A stretch of DNA of 36,163 bases from CAZLHO01 sp964559455 (GTDB lineage: Bacteria; Krumholzibacteriota; Krumholzibacteriia; LZORAL124-64-63): positions 1-36,163 of the forward strand of contig CAZLHO010000028.1 in assembly GCA_964559455.1 (NCBI GenBank), in the 5' to 3' direction. Shown in pieces: positions 1-8,180 of the stretch (positions are counted from its first letter, which is position 1; the number at the start of each line of letters is the position of its first letter). The notes beneath the pieces were generated by a model, which saw nothing but the letters and a program-made list of their open reading frames with translations, had not been told where the DNA came from and made no database searches. A program made the position numbers and the translations under genes.

Positions 1-20
1 CGAGCTTCCGGGGCTCTTGC

Positions 21-166
21 GGACGGGGGTGGAGACACCCGGCCGCGAGGGGGCTCCGCGCAGGCTGCCGGCGGCAGGACGCCGCCGGCGCCGGAGCGAA
101 GAGAAGGGCGGCGCAGGAAGCGCCGCCCTTCGTCCCCCGAGCGGCCGGGTGTCTCCACCCCCGCCC
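21..166. repeat. Nested long inverted repeat
   Basis: Two perfect 23-bp arms lie at 24-46 and 141-163 (first arm begins CGGGGGTGGAGACACCC). Complementarity continues inward after a 2-bp mismatch through 49-53/134-138. Inside sits a second perfect hairpin with a 12-bp stem at 103-114/120-131 and a 5-nt loop. For the minus-strand gene ending at 178, the inner hairpin is followed by a pyrimidine-rich tail (TCTTCGCTCC), so it may serve as its terminator. The outer arms are far longer than a terminator needs. The whole could be a MITE or REP-like palindromic unit. No transposase is present. What lies left of position 1 is unknown. Confidence 0.75.
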
Positions 167-177
167 CGTACGCACCC

Positions 178-2460
178 TCAGATCTGGAAGAGATACTGCA
201 GCTTCATGAAGTACTGCCGATCGCTCAGCTCCCACCCCTCGAGTCCGTCCTCGGCCATGCTGTACTCGCGGTAGTCCCGTGTCGAGCCCAGGTAGAAGAT
301 CGTCAGGGGGTTGATCTTGTAGCTGACCATCGGGTCGACTTCCCAGGTCTCGCGGAAGTCGTTGTACTGCACGATCACGCGCGTGCACAGCTCGCGGTTG
401 ACCTGGTAGCCGAAGCGCGTCCTCATCACGTAGCCCTCGAAGAGCTGCTCCCCGGTCTCGTTGTCCTCGCTGCTGACCCAGGACCAGCTGCTGTCGATCT
501 CGATGTTGTTCCTGGGCTTGATCTCCACCCAGAACCCGTAGTCCCATTGGCGGCCCATGGTCTGGGCCCCTCGCGCGATGCGGTGGCCGTAGTTCACGTT
601 GCCGCTCATGCGCAGCCACGAGGCGGGCGTGCTGTGCATGCAGGTGTGCCAGGCCCAGATGCCGTCGTAGTCCGCGCCGCGGAAACGTTCCCGGCTGCGC
701 AGGTAGTTGGAGTGGATTCCGGTCTGGGCCTTGCTGAAGTCGATCGACAGGTCGGTCTGGATCCACTCGTCCTTGCGCCGGCCGTCGAAGTTCCAGACGC
801 GAGAGGCGTAGAACTGGGGCAGGACCTGGGTCACCAGACCCTCGCCCTGGAAGACGTAGTAGGACGAGAATCCCGCGCGCCGACGGTTGTTGCGGGGCTC
901 GTAGCCGTTCTCGGCCCGGAAGGTCGGACTGTACTCCCAGTAGTCCAGATCGGCGAAGAGATGCCGGCCGTCGTGCTCCAGGCTGGCGTAGACGGCGTGA
1001 CCCCAGAACTTCTCGCCGTCGAAGGCCCTCGTGTGCTCGTCGTCCTTGCCGAAGGTCGGCGACCAGAGGCGCTCGACCATGTCCTGCGAAAGGCCGGGAT
1101 CGTCCGGCTCCTCGGTGTGCGAGGCCATGGCCTGGGCCTCGAACTGGATGTTGCGCGTCAGGCGCAACCTCATGTCCGCGCTCATCAACGTGCCCGCCCC
1201 GCCGCCGTCCAGACGCCGGTCGGTGGCCAGGAAGCCCAGGTGCGACTGGTCGCCCAGGGCGTGCCGCGCGCGCAGGATGTTCGTCACGCTCTCCCCGCCC
1301 AGGATCTCCCCGCTCTGCTCCTCGAAGGGCACGATGTAGGGCGTGTGCTCGTCGCGGGCCACCAGGTAGGCCACGTTGGTGCGGCCCGGCCGGCCGGTGA
1401 GCTTGGCGGCGAAGGTCGGGGCGTTCACCGTCCGCGTGTAAACAGCGTTGAAGAAGGAGTGGAAGAGATCGCTGCCCTCCTGGAAGAAGGGCCGGCGCTC
1501 GGAGTAGAACAGGGCCACGGTCGAGTTGACGTCGATCTGGGCCTCGTCCGACTCGATCTGGCTGAAGTCGGGGTTCACGGTCGCCTCGACGGTGAAGGCC
1601 GACGACAGCGCGTACTTCACGCCCAGCGAGGGTTCGCCCTTCACGTCGTCGTTGTCGAATTCGCCGTCGTCGCCGCGCGAACCGCTCTGCGTGGCCACGA
1701 AGGTGGGCAGGATCTCCAGCCCCTTGCCGGGTTTCACGCCGCTGATGCCGCGCACCGTGCCCCACTTGCAGGGCCAGCAGGGATCGTCGCGGTCGTAGGC
1801 GGCCCAGGAGTACTGCCCGCGCACCTCGCGCGGGTGGTTGCGCCAGAAGTCCATGCGCCAGACCTGCTCGTCCACGTCGGGAAAGCGCATGCTCGAGAAC
1901 GGGATCGCCATCTCCACGATCCAGCCGTCGTCCACAATGCGTCCGGCCGACTCGTAGACCATCTCGAAGGTGCCGTCCTCGCCGTAGTTGCTGCTCCACA
2001 GCAGGTCGCCCTGCACGCCCAGCGGGTTGGCCGAGATCTCGTAGGCCCAGGACTGGTCGCCGTAGGTGTCGATCGCGGTGATGATGTAATCGTCCGAGAA
2101 GATGGCGTCGCGTTCGCACATCGTGGCGCGGACCTTCGCGGGGTCGTCGTAGCAGTGGTAGGCGATGTAGAGGTACTCGTCGTCGTAGGTCACGAAGACC
2201 TCGGTGTCTACGGGCGGCTGCACCTGGTCGCCGGGGTTGTGCTCGGCGAACCCGGCCGCGCGGGCGGCGCCGTTCCAGCCCGGATCCCCGAGCGCGCCGT
2301 CGATCGCGATCGCCCCAGCGGCGCGCGAGACGGTCAGCTCGGGATGGTAAGTGACCTGGTAGTCCGGATCCGGCGGCGGCGCCTTCGCCGAGACGGCGGC
2401 GGGAAGCAGGGGGGCGACGATCAGCAGGGATACGAGCACGAGCAAGGGGCGGCGGGGCAT
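178..2460 (-). CDS. DUF5916 outer-membrane protein with CBM9-like N-terminal domain
   Basis: Predicted exported protein of 760 aa. Residues 1-25 are a signal peptide (MPRRPLLVLVSLLIVAP then an AVSA cleavage region). Residues about 45-235 resemble the carbohydrate-binding family 9-like beta-sandwich common at the front of DUF5916 proteins (IDGALGDPGWNGA, then a DDEYLYIAY strand). The rest is rich in alternating strands and in the family features FYSERRPFFQEGSDLF and NPDFSQIESDEAQIDVN. That layout fits a DUF5916 C-terminal membrane beta-barrel ending YFMKLQYLFQI. The ligand is unknown; sugar or polymer binding is an inference from CBM9. I chose ATG at 2460 because AGAGGA lies 7 nt upstream; ATG at 2466 sits too close to it. 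The gene is monocistronic: a strong terminator precedes it at 2584-2615 and hairpins follow it at 103-131. Confidence 0.85.
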   Translation of the reverse strand: MPRRPLLVLVSLLIVAPLLPAAVSAKAPPPDPDYQVTYHPELTVSRAAGAIAIDGALGDPGWNGAARAAGFAEHNPGDQVQPPVDTEVFVTYDDEYLYIAYHCYDDPAKVRATMCERDAIFSDDYIITAIDTYGDQSWAYEISANPLGVQGDLLWSSNYGEDGTFEMVYESAGRIVDDGWIVEMAIPFSSMRFPDVDEQVWRMDFWRNHPREVRGQYSWAAYDRDDPCWPCKWGTVRGISGVKPGKGLEILPTFVATQSGSRGDDGEFDNDDVKGEPSLGVKYALSSAFTVEATVNPDFSQIESDEAQIDVNSTVALFYSERRPFFQEGSDLFHSFFNAVYTRTVNAPTFAAKLTGRPGRTNVAYLVARDEHTPYIVPFEEQSGEILGGESVTNILRARHALGDQSHLGFLATDRRLDGGGAGTLMSADMRLRLTRNIQFEAQAMASHTEEPDDPGLSQDMVERLWSPTFGKDDEHTRAFDGEKFWGHAVYASLEHDGRHLFADLDYWEYSPTFRAENGYEPRNNRRRAGFSSYYVFQGEGLVTQVLPQFYASRVWNFDGRRKDEWIQTDLSIDFSKAQTGIHSNYLRSRERFRGADYDGIWAWHTCMHSTPASWLRMSGNVNYGHRIARGAQTMGRQWDYGFWVEIKPRNNIEIDSSWSWVSSEDNETGEQLFEGYVMRTRFGYQVNRELCTRVIVQYNDFRETWEVDPMVSYKINPLTIFYLGSTRDYREYSMAEDGLEGWELSDRQYFMKLQYLFQI

Positions 2461-2583
2461 GGTCATTCCTCTTGTTGCTGGGGTCAGGCTCGACGACCGC
2501 GTCCGGGGATCCGGAACCAAGTCCCCATTACGAAGAGGGCGTTGAAGGGTTGCATGTTCAGGGGCGCGGCGCATCTAACGCGC

Positions 2584-2615
2584 AAAAAGGGGCCGCGCCC
2601 GAGGCGCGGCCCCTT
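2584..2615 (-). terminator. Rho-independent terminator after the metalloprotease gene
   Basis: A perfect 13-bp GC-rich stem (2587-2599 with 2603-2615) has a 3-nt loop. Read on the minus strand it is followed by a run of five T (2588-2584). It lies 30 nt after the stop at 2645 and separates that gene from the DUF5916 gene. Confidence 0.9.
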
Positions 2616-2644
2616 CATTCCGGCAAGGTCGATATGCGAAGCGC

Positions 2645-5044
2645 CTACTTCAGCAGCATCAGCTTGCGGTGGTCGGCGAAACCGTCGGCCAGCAGGCGCA
2701 CCAGGTAGACGCCGCCGGCGACGCTGCGGCCCGCGGCGTCGCGGCCGTCCCAGCGGACGGCGCTCTCGCCGGCCGGGCGCGGCTCGTCGACCAGGGTCCG
2801 CACCAGGCGGCCGCGCAGGTCGGCCACCTGCAGGCGCACGGGACCGGCGCGCGCCACCGTGTAGGCGATGGTCGTCGAGGGATTGAAGGGGTTCGGATGG
2901 ACGCCCAGCAGCGCCGACCGCGGCGTCGGCGCGCGGCCCGGCGCGTCGGTCAGGCCGGGCAGGTGCTCGTAGGCGCCCTGGTCCACGACCGGGGCCGCGC
3001 CCAGGCCGTCGTCGGCCAGCGCGGGCTCGTCCAGGAAGCGCGGGTCGCCGCCCAGGTCGACGATCACGCCGGGCGGCACGGCGTCGTTGTCGCCGGCGTC
3101 GATCGCCGGCGAGCCGGACCCCGGCCGGTAGTCGCCGGCCGGCGCGTTCACGAACAGCGGGTCGCCCGTCTGCACGGCCTCGCCGGGCCCGGCCCAGCCG
3201 CCCAGCACGGTGCTGTAGCGGATCGTGAGCTGGCCTGCGCCCAGGGCCTCGGCCTGGGCCGCGGGGTCCGTCACGCTCATCACGACCGCGTTGTCCCAGA
3301 GCACGGCGTTGTCCAGGTCGGCATCGGCGTCCTGCACGCTGAGGCCGCCTCCCGAGACGGCGGCCGCGTTCGCAGCAACGGTCAGGTTGGCCAGCAACGC
3401 CGTCGCGCCGCCGACCACGCGCAGGCCGGCGCCCACGTCGGCGCTGTTGTCGAAGAAGAGGCTGTTGAAGATCCGCGGCGCGCCGCCGTCGACGTAGAGG
3501 CCGCCCCCCTCGACCGCGGTGTTGCCGCGCACGATGCAGTCGCGCAGCGTCGGGCTGGTTCCCTGCAGGAAGAAGCCTCCGCCCAGCGGCGCGTCGCCGC
3601 CGGTGACGGTGAAGCCCTCGATCGCCGCCACGGCCGGCTCGCCGCCGACCAGGACGATCGCGCTGCCGCCCAGGCCCGTCGCGTCGATCTCGGTGACCTG
3701 CGGGCCGCCGACGGCGCGCAGCACCACCGGCTTGCCGTCGAAGTCGATGGTCTCGGCGTAGACGCCCGGCGACACTTCCACGGTATAGAGGCAGAGGTCG
3801 GCCGGGGCCGCGTCGATCGCGGCCTGGATCGTGGTGAAGTCGGCGGGCACGGCCACGGTCGCGGTCAGCGGGCCCTCGCATTCGTCGGGCACGCCGTTGC
3901 CGTTGCAGTCCTCGCTGAAGCCGCCGGAGATGTCGACCGCGTCGTCCACGCCGTTGTCGTTGCAGTCGACGATGTCGGTCACGTCCCAGCCGATCAGCCC
4001 GAAGAGGCGGAAGTCGTTGTCGGTGGTCGAGGTGACCCTCCCGGGGCTGATCGTGGGGTCCATCACGCCCAGGTAGCTGCCCGTGAGCTCGTCGGCCTTC
4101 CAGTGGCTGGCCTGGCGGCCGTCGCCCAGATTGACTCCCGTGGACATGCCCAGATCCTGCGTCCCGTCATGGACGACGTGCGCCGGTTCGATGTCGCCGG
4201 TGGTGTTGACCCGCGCGGCCAGCGTGAAATCGACGGCGGCGGCGCCCGGCAGCAGCCGGTACATGTCCAGGGCCGTCGGGTAGAGCTCGTCCACCTGGTT
4301 GTCGTCGCGCAGGAAATCGGCCAGGTCGACGCGGCTGGTGAAGCCCAGGGCGTGGCCGATCTCGTGGATGACGATGGCCAGGAAGTCGTACTTCCCGGAG
4401 TCGATGCCGTCGTCCGGGTCGTAGTCGAAGTTCGGCGCGAACTGCGTGCTGAAGTTGATGACCGCGTCGGGCTCGGGGTCGTCGAAGCTCATGTCGAAGC
4501 CCAGGGCGCGCAGGTTGGCCTTCGTGGCCGACAGGCGGCCGGCGTAGTTGAAGCCCGGCGGGATCAGCAGCGTGAACTGGGCGAGCGTCGGCAGCTGCGC
4601 GGCGATCGCCTCGCCGGCGACGGCGTCGGCGACCATCGCGTCGCGGATCGCGGTGAAGTCGGTCAGGAAGGTGCGCGAGGCGGTCGAACCCAGGACATCG
4701 GCGCCCAGGGGCTGCAGGTCGCCGGCGATGGTGATGACCACGGGGTCGGTGATGCGGGCCTCCCAGAAATCGACGGCCCGCTGCCAGGTGGCCAGGGCCT
4801 GCGCGTTGGCCTGCAGAAGCGGGCCTGCGTCGAGAATGATCTGGGTCGCCTTGGGGCCGCGGGATGGATCGAGGCGCTCGAGCCCGGCGGCGGGCAGGCG
4901 TCCGAAGCTGGGGCTGAGCACGACGTCGACGCCGCAGTGCAGGTCGGCCGGCACGGCTGCGGCGGCGGCGGGCGGCAGGACCGTCGCGGCGAGCAGCAGC
5001 AGCGCCGGCAGCGCGAAGGCGCGGGGGGGCATCCTCTCCATCAT
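2645..5044 (-). CDS. Secreted metalloprotease fused to beta-helix and FlgD-like sorting tag
   Basis: A 799-aa multidomain exoprotein. Residues 1-30 are a signal peptide. Residues about 35-355 form a zinc metalloprotease domain with HEIGHALGF (H227, E228, H231) and a downstream SHWK...MDP segment (314-330). This pattern is seen in the secreted NF038122-like metalloproteases. The classical third metzincin His (HExxHxxGxxH) is absent: position 237 is Ser, so another residue must complete the site. Residues 360-390 carry two Ca-binding-type loops (DCNDNGVDD, DCNGNGVPDEC). Residues about 398-700 look like a right-handed parallel beta-helix (TTIQAAIDAAP, then GNTAVEGGGLYV-type turns). Residues 713-799 are a FlgD-Ig-like C-terminal tag (HPNPFNPSTTIAY ... 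DAAGRSVAGGVYLVRL), used in related phyla for export or surface attachment. GGAAG about 5 nt before ATG 5044 supports the start. The substrate is unknown. Confidence 0.88.
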   Translation of the reverse strand: MMERMPPRAFALPALLLLAATVLPPAAAAAVPADLHCGVDVVLSPSFGRLPAAGLERLDPSRGPKATQIILDAGPLLQANAQALATWQRAVDFWEARITDPVVITIAGDLQPLGADVLGSTASRTFLTDFTAIRDAMVADAVAGEAIAAQLPTLAQFTLLIPPGFNYAGRLSATKANLRALGFDMSFDDPEPDAVINFSTQFAPNFDYDPDDGIDSGKYDFLAIVIHEIGHALGFTSRVDLADFLRDDNQVDELYPTALDMYRLLPGAAAVDFTLAARVNTTGDIEPAHVVHDGTQDLGMSTGVNLGDGRQASHWKADELTGSYLGVMDPTISPGRVTSTTDNDFRLFGLIGWDVTDIVDCNDNGVDDAVDISGGFSEDCNGNGVPDECEGPLTATVAVPADFTTIQAAIDAAPADLCLYTVEVSPGVYAETIDFDGKPVVLRAVGGPQVTEIDATGLGGSAIVLVGGEPAVAAIEGFTVTGGDAPLGGGFFLQGTSPTLRDCIVRGNTAVEGGGLYVDGGAPRIFNSLFFDNSADVGAGLRVVGGATALLANLTVAANAAAVSGGGLSVQDADADLDNAVLWDNAVVMSVTDPAAQAEALGAGQLTIRYSTVLGGWAGPGEAVQTGDPLFVNAPAGDYRPGSGSPAIDAGDNDAVPPGVIVDLGGDPRFLDEPALADDGLGAAPVVDQGAYEHLPGLTDAPGRAPTPRSALLGVHPNPFNPSTTIAYTVARAGPVRLQVADLRGRLVRTLVDEPRPAGESAVRWDGRDAAGRSVAGGVYLVRLLADGFADHRKLMLLK

Positions 5045-5071
5045 CTCTTCCTTTCACGACGACAAGGCCTG

Positions 5072-5107
5072 GGGTGAAACAGGATTAAAATATACCTATT
5101 TTCACCC
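5072..5107 (-). promoter_or_regulatory. AT-rich promoter/operator upstream of the metalloprotease
   Basis: In a GC-rich genome this 36-nt patch is strikingly AT-rich. On the minus strand it contains TATATT (5094-5089), a plausible -10. It is bounded by perfect 8-bp inverted arms GGGTGAAA (5072-5079) and TTTCACCC (5100-5107) spaced by 20 nt, so a dimeric regulator could bind across the -10. No good -35 is visible. The resulting leader would be about 40 nt. Confidence 0.4.
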
Positions 5108-5146
5108 GCGCTCGCCGCCGCCCATCGGCCAAGGCATGCAAAGACA

Positions 5147-5176
5147 AGGGGCGCAGCTATTTGTAGCTGCGCCCCT
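5147..5176 (-). terminator. Rho-independent terminator after the first subtilase
   Basis: A perfect 13-bp stem (5147-5159 with 5164-5176) has a 4-nt loop. On the minus strand it is followed by a T-rich tail (TTGTCTTTG). It lies just after the stop at 5199 and separates the subtilase from the metalloprotease gene. Confidence 0.85.
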
Positions 5177-5198
5177 GTCCTGGCGGTGATCGTCTTCG

Positions 5199-7058
5199 CT
5201 AGCGGGCCCGGGCCAGCTCCAGACTGCGCCGGGGGTTGATCAGATCCAGGTCGCCGCCGCCGGGACCGCGGTCGGCGCCCTCGACGATCAGGGCCGCCAC
5301 CGCGGCCGGATCCAGCTCCGGCCGCAGGGCCAGGATCTTGGCCGCCAGGTTGGCCACGGCGGGCGCGGCCTGCGAGGTGCCCGAGGCCCGCACCCTGCGG
5401 CCGCCCGGGGTCACGCTCTCGACCATGGCGCCGCAGGCGTGGACCCGCACGTTCTCGCCGCCGCTGGTGAAGCTCGTCGGGTCGCCGGCACGGTCCACGG
5501 CGCCGACGACCAGCAGGTTCGGCAGCTCCAGGTTCGAGGGCAGGATGATGTCGAAGGTGACGTCGGTGTCGCTGTTGCCGGCGGCGCAGCAGAAGAGGAT
5601 CTCCGGCGAGCCGCCGATGGCGTCGCGCAGACCCGTCTCGAGGATGCCGACGATCTCGCGGGCCATGGCGCCGCGCGCAGCGGCGTCGGCGCCGATCCCG
5701 TTCAGCTCCAGGCTCTGCTCCACCTCCTGCAGCGAATAGCCCCAGCTCATGTTGACCACCCGCACCCCGGCGGCCCGGAAGTAGGCGGCCGAGGCGCGGA
5801 AGGCCTCGGCGTAGCGCCCGGCCAGATCGGCGGTGATCGGCACGGGCACCGACCGGTGATCGAATGACTGCCGGGCGGCCAGGATGCGGACCTGCGGGTT
5901 GCCCGCGGCGAGAATGCCGGCCACGTGGGTGCCGTGGACGTAGACGGCGGCCAGCTGCAGGTCGTCCATGAAACCCTGCACCTGTTCCGGCTCCAGGCCG
6001 GCCAGGTGGGACCGCAGCGCGCGGGCCGCCTCGCTGTCCTCCCCGCACTCCAGGTCCGAATAGCCGTCCAGGTAGGAGACCGCGTCGTCGATGCGGCCGG
6101 CGGCATCGCCCAGCGGCGCCAGCAGCTCGGGCACGGGGCGGCCGTCGAGGTCGAAGGCGATGCCGTGCCGGTCGTCGACGAAACCGTTGCCGTCGTCGTC
6201 CCGGCCGTTCACGGTCTCGGCGGGATTGACGAACATGAGCTCGCCGAAGACGGCCGCGTCCACGCCCGAGTCCCAGACGGCGGCCAGCACGGGCGCGCCC
6301 TCCCCCGCGGCCAGGACAGCGTCGCGGTCGGCCCAGATCTCCGGCTTCGCCTCGGCGCTCCCGTCCGCCACCCGCTGCAGCACCGAGGCGGTGACGTCGC
6401 CCAGGGGCAGGACCATGCGCAGCGCATAGTTCATGTTGATCAGCTGCTGGGCCGCGTCGAAGCCCAGCGCGCCGGCGGCCGCGACGGCGGGATCGATCTG
6501 GCCCTGCACCAGGCCGCGGACCAGCCCGGCGGACATCATCTCGGCGCGGGCCTTCTGGGCCAGGATGCGCTCGCGCACCGTGGTCCAGGGCAGGGCGCGC
6601 GCGCCGGCCTCCAGCTCGCGGGCGTAGGCTTCGCGCAGCGCCGCCTCGTCGTCGCCGGCCGCCCGCAGCGCCGCGATCATGGCCCGCGTGGTCAGCCCGG
6701 TGGTCAGGCGCACGGACTCCTTGTCCTCGAGCCCCCGCATCAGCTCGATGCCCGCCTCGACCGCCGCATAGTCCCCGCCGAGCATGTCCAGGCTCATCAG
6801 GGTGCCGTGCAGGCGCTGCAGGGTGGCGGCGTCGGTGATCTCGTAGCGCGCCAGGATGTCGACGACGTCGGCGCGCACCTTCGCGGCGAGGGCGGCGAAG
6901 GCCGCGTCGTCGTCCAGCAGCGCGCTGGCCGGACCGTCCAGCGCGTAGGACGGACGCGGCAGGTCGTCCAGGGAGTTCACGGGGATGCGGTCGCCGGCGA
7001 CGGCGGCGGCCGCGACAACGACCAGGATGAGGGCGGCGAGCGGGCGGAACGACTTCAT
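5199..7058 (-). CDS. Exported S8 subtilisin-family protease with long N-terminal domain
   Basis: A 619-aa serine protease. Residues 1-22 are a signal peptide. Residues about 25-245 form a largely helical, Ala-rich region unlike a standard I9 inhibitor propeptide. The S8 catalytic domain carries the full triad: D263 (AVWDSGVD), H375 (VHGTHVAGI) and S562 (ASGTSQAAP), with oxyanion N495 (AAGNSDTD). Between Asp and His is an approximately 110-residue stretch that includes a Ca-loop-like NGRDDDGNGFVDD (284-296). It has no C-terminal sorting tag, so it may stay periplasmic or use another route. ATG 7058 is chosen because AAGGAG lies 5 nt upstream and a signal peptide follows directly; upstream in-frame ATGs would bury that peptide. 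It is transcribed divergently from the barrel pair at 7193-9071. Confidence 0.9.
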   Translation of the reverse strand: MKSFRPLAALILVVVAAAAVAGDRIPVNSLDDLPRPSYALDGPASALLDDDAAFAALAAKVRADVVDILARYEITDAATLQRLHGTLMSLDMLGGDYAAVEAGIELMRGLEDKESVRLTTGLTTRAMIAALRAAGDDEAALREAYARELEAGARALPWTTVRERILAQKARAEMMSAGLVRGLVQGQIDPAVAAAGALGFDAAQQLINMNYALRMVLPLGDVTASVLQRVADGSAEAKPEIWADRDAVLAAGEGAPVLAAVWDSGVDAAVFGELMFVNPAETVNGRDDDGNGFVDDRHGIAFDLDGRPVPELLAPLGDAAGRIDDAVSYLDGYSDLECGEDSEAARALRSHLAGLEPEQVQGFMDDLQLAAVYVHGTHVAGILAAGNPQVRILAARQSFDHRSVPVPITADLAGRYAEAFRASAAYFRAAGVRVVNMSWGYSLQEVEQSLELNGIGADAAARGAMAREIVGILETGLRDAIGGSPEILFCCAAGNSDTDVTFDIILPSNLELPNLLVVGAVDRAGDPTSFTSGGENVRVHACGAMVESVTPGGRRVRASGTSQAAPAVANLAAKILALRPELDPAAVAALIVEGADRGPGGGDLDLINPRRSLELARAR

Positions 7059-7192
7059 GGCGGCTCCTTCGGGCGCAGGATGCTTCGGCTTGACCTTTGG
7101 CTTGAATGGAAAATGAACCCCGGACATCATGATCACCGCAATGCGGAGCCTCGGCCCCGGGCCCGCACATCCTGACACGAGAGGACTGCTCG

Positions 7193-8059
7193 ATGCCACG
7201 CCGAATCCCGGCGCGGAGGCCTGCTCGCCCGCTTCCCCCGATCGTGACGATCCTGATGCTGATCCTGACGGCGCCCGCCGCCGCCCAGACCCTGGACCTG
7301 GACCCGCCGCCGCCGGTGAAGATGCGGATCGGGTACTGCAAGCAGGGCTCCGACCCTTCCGAGACCTGGCCCTGGCGACAGTACTACGGAGCCATCCACG
7401 AGTTCAGCTTCGCCGGGTCCGTCTCGCAGGACCTGGCGGCGCTCTGCCGGATCCCGATCAGCTCGACGAAGCTCAACATGAGCGCGCCGTGGCGGGACAT
7501 CGATGGCCGCAGCCTGGGCAACGTCTTCCTCGGACTGCAGACCCGTCCGGAACCCGGCTCCGGCTGGACGACCTTCGGGCTCTTCCTGCCCACGGGCCAG
7601 GACGACGACGCGCTCTTCGGCGGCGCGGTGACCGACCCCACCCGTCCCGCCCGCTTCTACCCGGCGACCTTCGCCCTCTACTGGGATCGGAGCCGGCGCT
7701 TCGAACCGAGTTCCTGGGTGACGGCGCAGCTTTCCCTGGGTCTCCAGTGGGACTGGGTGACCTCCCGCGACTGGAACGACAACGCCCGGGTGCTCCAGGC
7801 CCATCACGGCCTGGCCCTGGCCCTGGGCCCGGGCGACACCCACTTCATCCTGGAGTACCGCGGCCTGGTGGCGCCCTCCGACAACCCGTACGGGTTGACC
7901 GGCCAATACCTGCACACCCTGGCCTTCGCCGTCGACTGGCGGATGGGGAAACTGGCCCCGGCGATCTTCTGCCGCCTGCCCCTGGACGAGAGCCTGCGCC
8001 GTTTCACAGAATCCTCCTTCGGCCTCCGCATGGACCTGGAGCTTTCCGGGGGCGACTGA
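7193..8059 (+). CDS. Exported protein, probable outer-membrane beta-barrel (paralogue 1)
   Basis: A 288-aa protein with an N-terminal signal peptide (hydrophobic stretch about residues 16-27 ending PAAAQ). Most of the rest is alternating, strand-like sequence with many aromatic residues. Motifs such as SLGNVFLGLQTRP and TTFGLFLPTG recall the Phenol_MetA_deg-type transporter barrels, but I would not assign that family firmly. It is clearly a paralogue of the next gene: both share the SLGNVFLGLQ block, the FGLF(L/M)PTG block, the DPTRPxRF block, and a C-terminal segment ending FGLR(M/L)D. GAGAGGA 7 nt before ATG 7193 supports the start. The substrate or role is unknown. The 134-bp gap to the divergent subtilase should hold both promoters. 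Confidence 0.72.
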   Translation: MPRRIPARRPARPLPPIVTILMLILTAPAAAQTLDLDPPPPVKMRIGYCKQGSDPSETWPWRQYYGAIHEFSFAGSVSQDLAALCRIPISSTKLNMSAPWRDIDGRSLGNVFLGLQTRPEPGSGWTTFGLFLPTGQDDDALFGGAVTDPTRPARFYPATFALYWDRSRRFEPSSWVTAQLSLGLQWDWVTSRDWNDNARVLQAHHGLALALGPGDTHFILEYRGLVAPSDNPYGLTGQYLHTLAFAVDWRMGKLAPAIFCRLPLDESLRRFTESSFGLRMDLELSGGD

Positions 8060-8092
8060 CGCCGGGGAGCCCAGGTCCTCATGTGAATGCGG

Positions 8093-8120
8093 TGGACCGG
8101 ACGAGGGAGTCTGCTAGTCT
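8093..8120 (+). promoter_or_regulatory. Sigma70-like promoter for the second barrel gene
   Basis: TGGACC (8093-8098), a 16-nt spacer and TAGTCT (8115-8120) lie in the 121-nt gap between the two paralogues. The form matches other candidate promoters in this window (TAGNNT as -10). It suggests the second copy can be transcribed independently of the first. Confidence 0.5.
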
Positions 8121-8180
8121 CCATGGTTCGAGGTCGCGCCCCGTCACGGACACGATCATCCAGCCCCGGAGGATCCCTCG

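Noticed and set aside
547..5077. Two long plus-strand open frames (779 and 802 codons) opposite the DUF5916 and metalloprotease genes
   Set aside because: Their translations are low-complexity Val/Ala/Arg/Gly/His-rich with no domains. They are side effects of high GC opposite well-supported genes.
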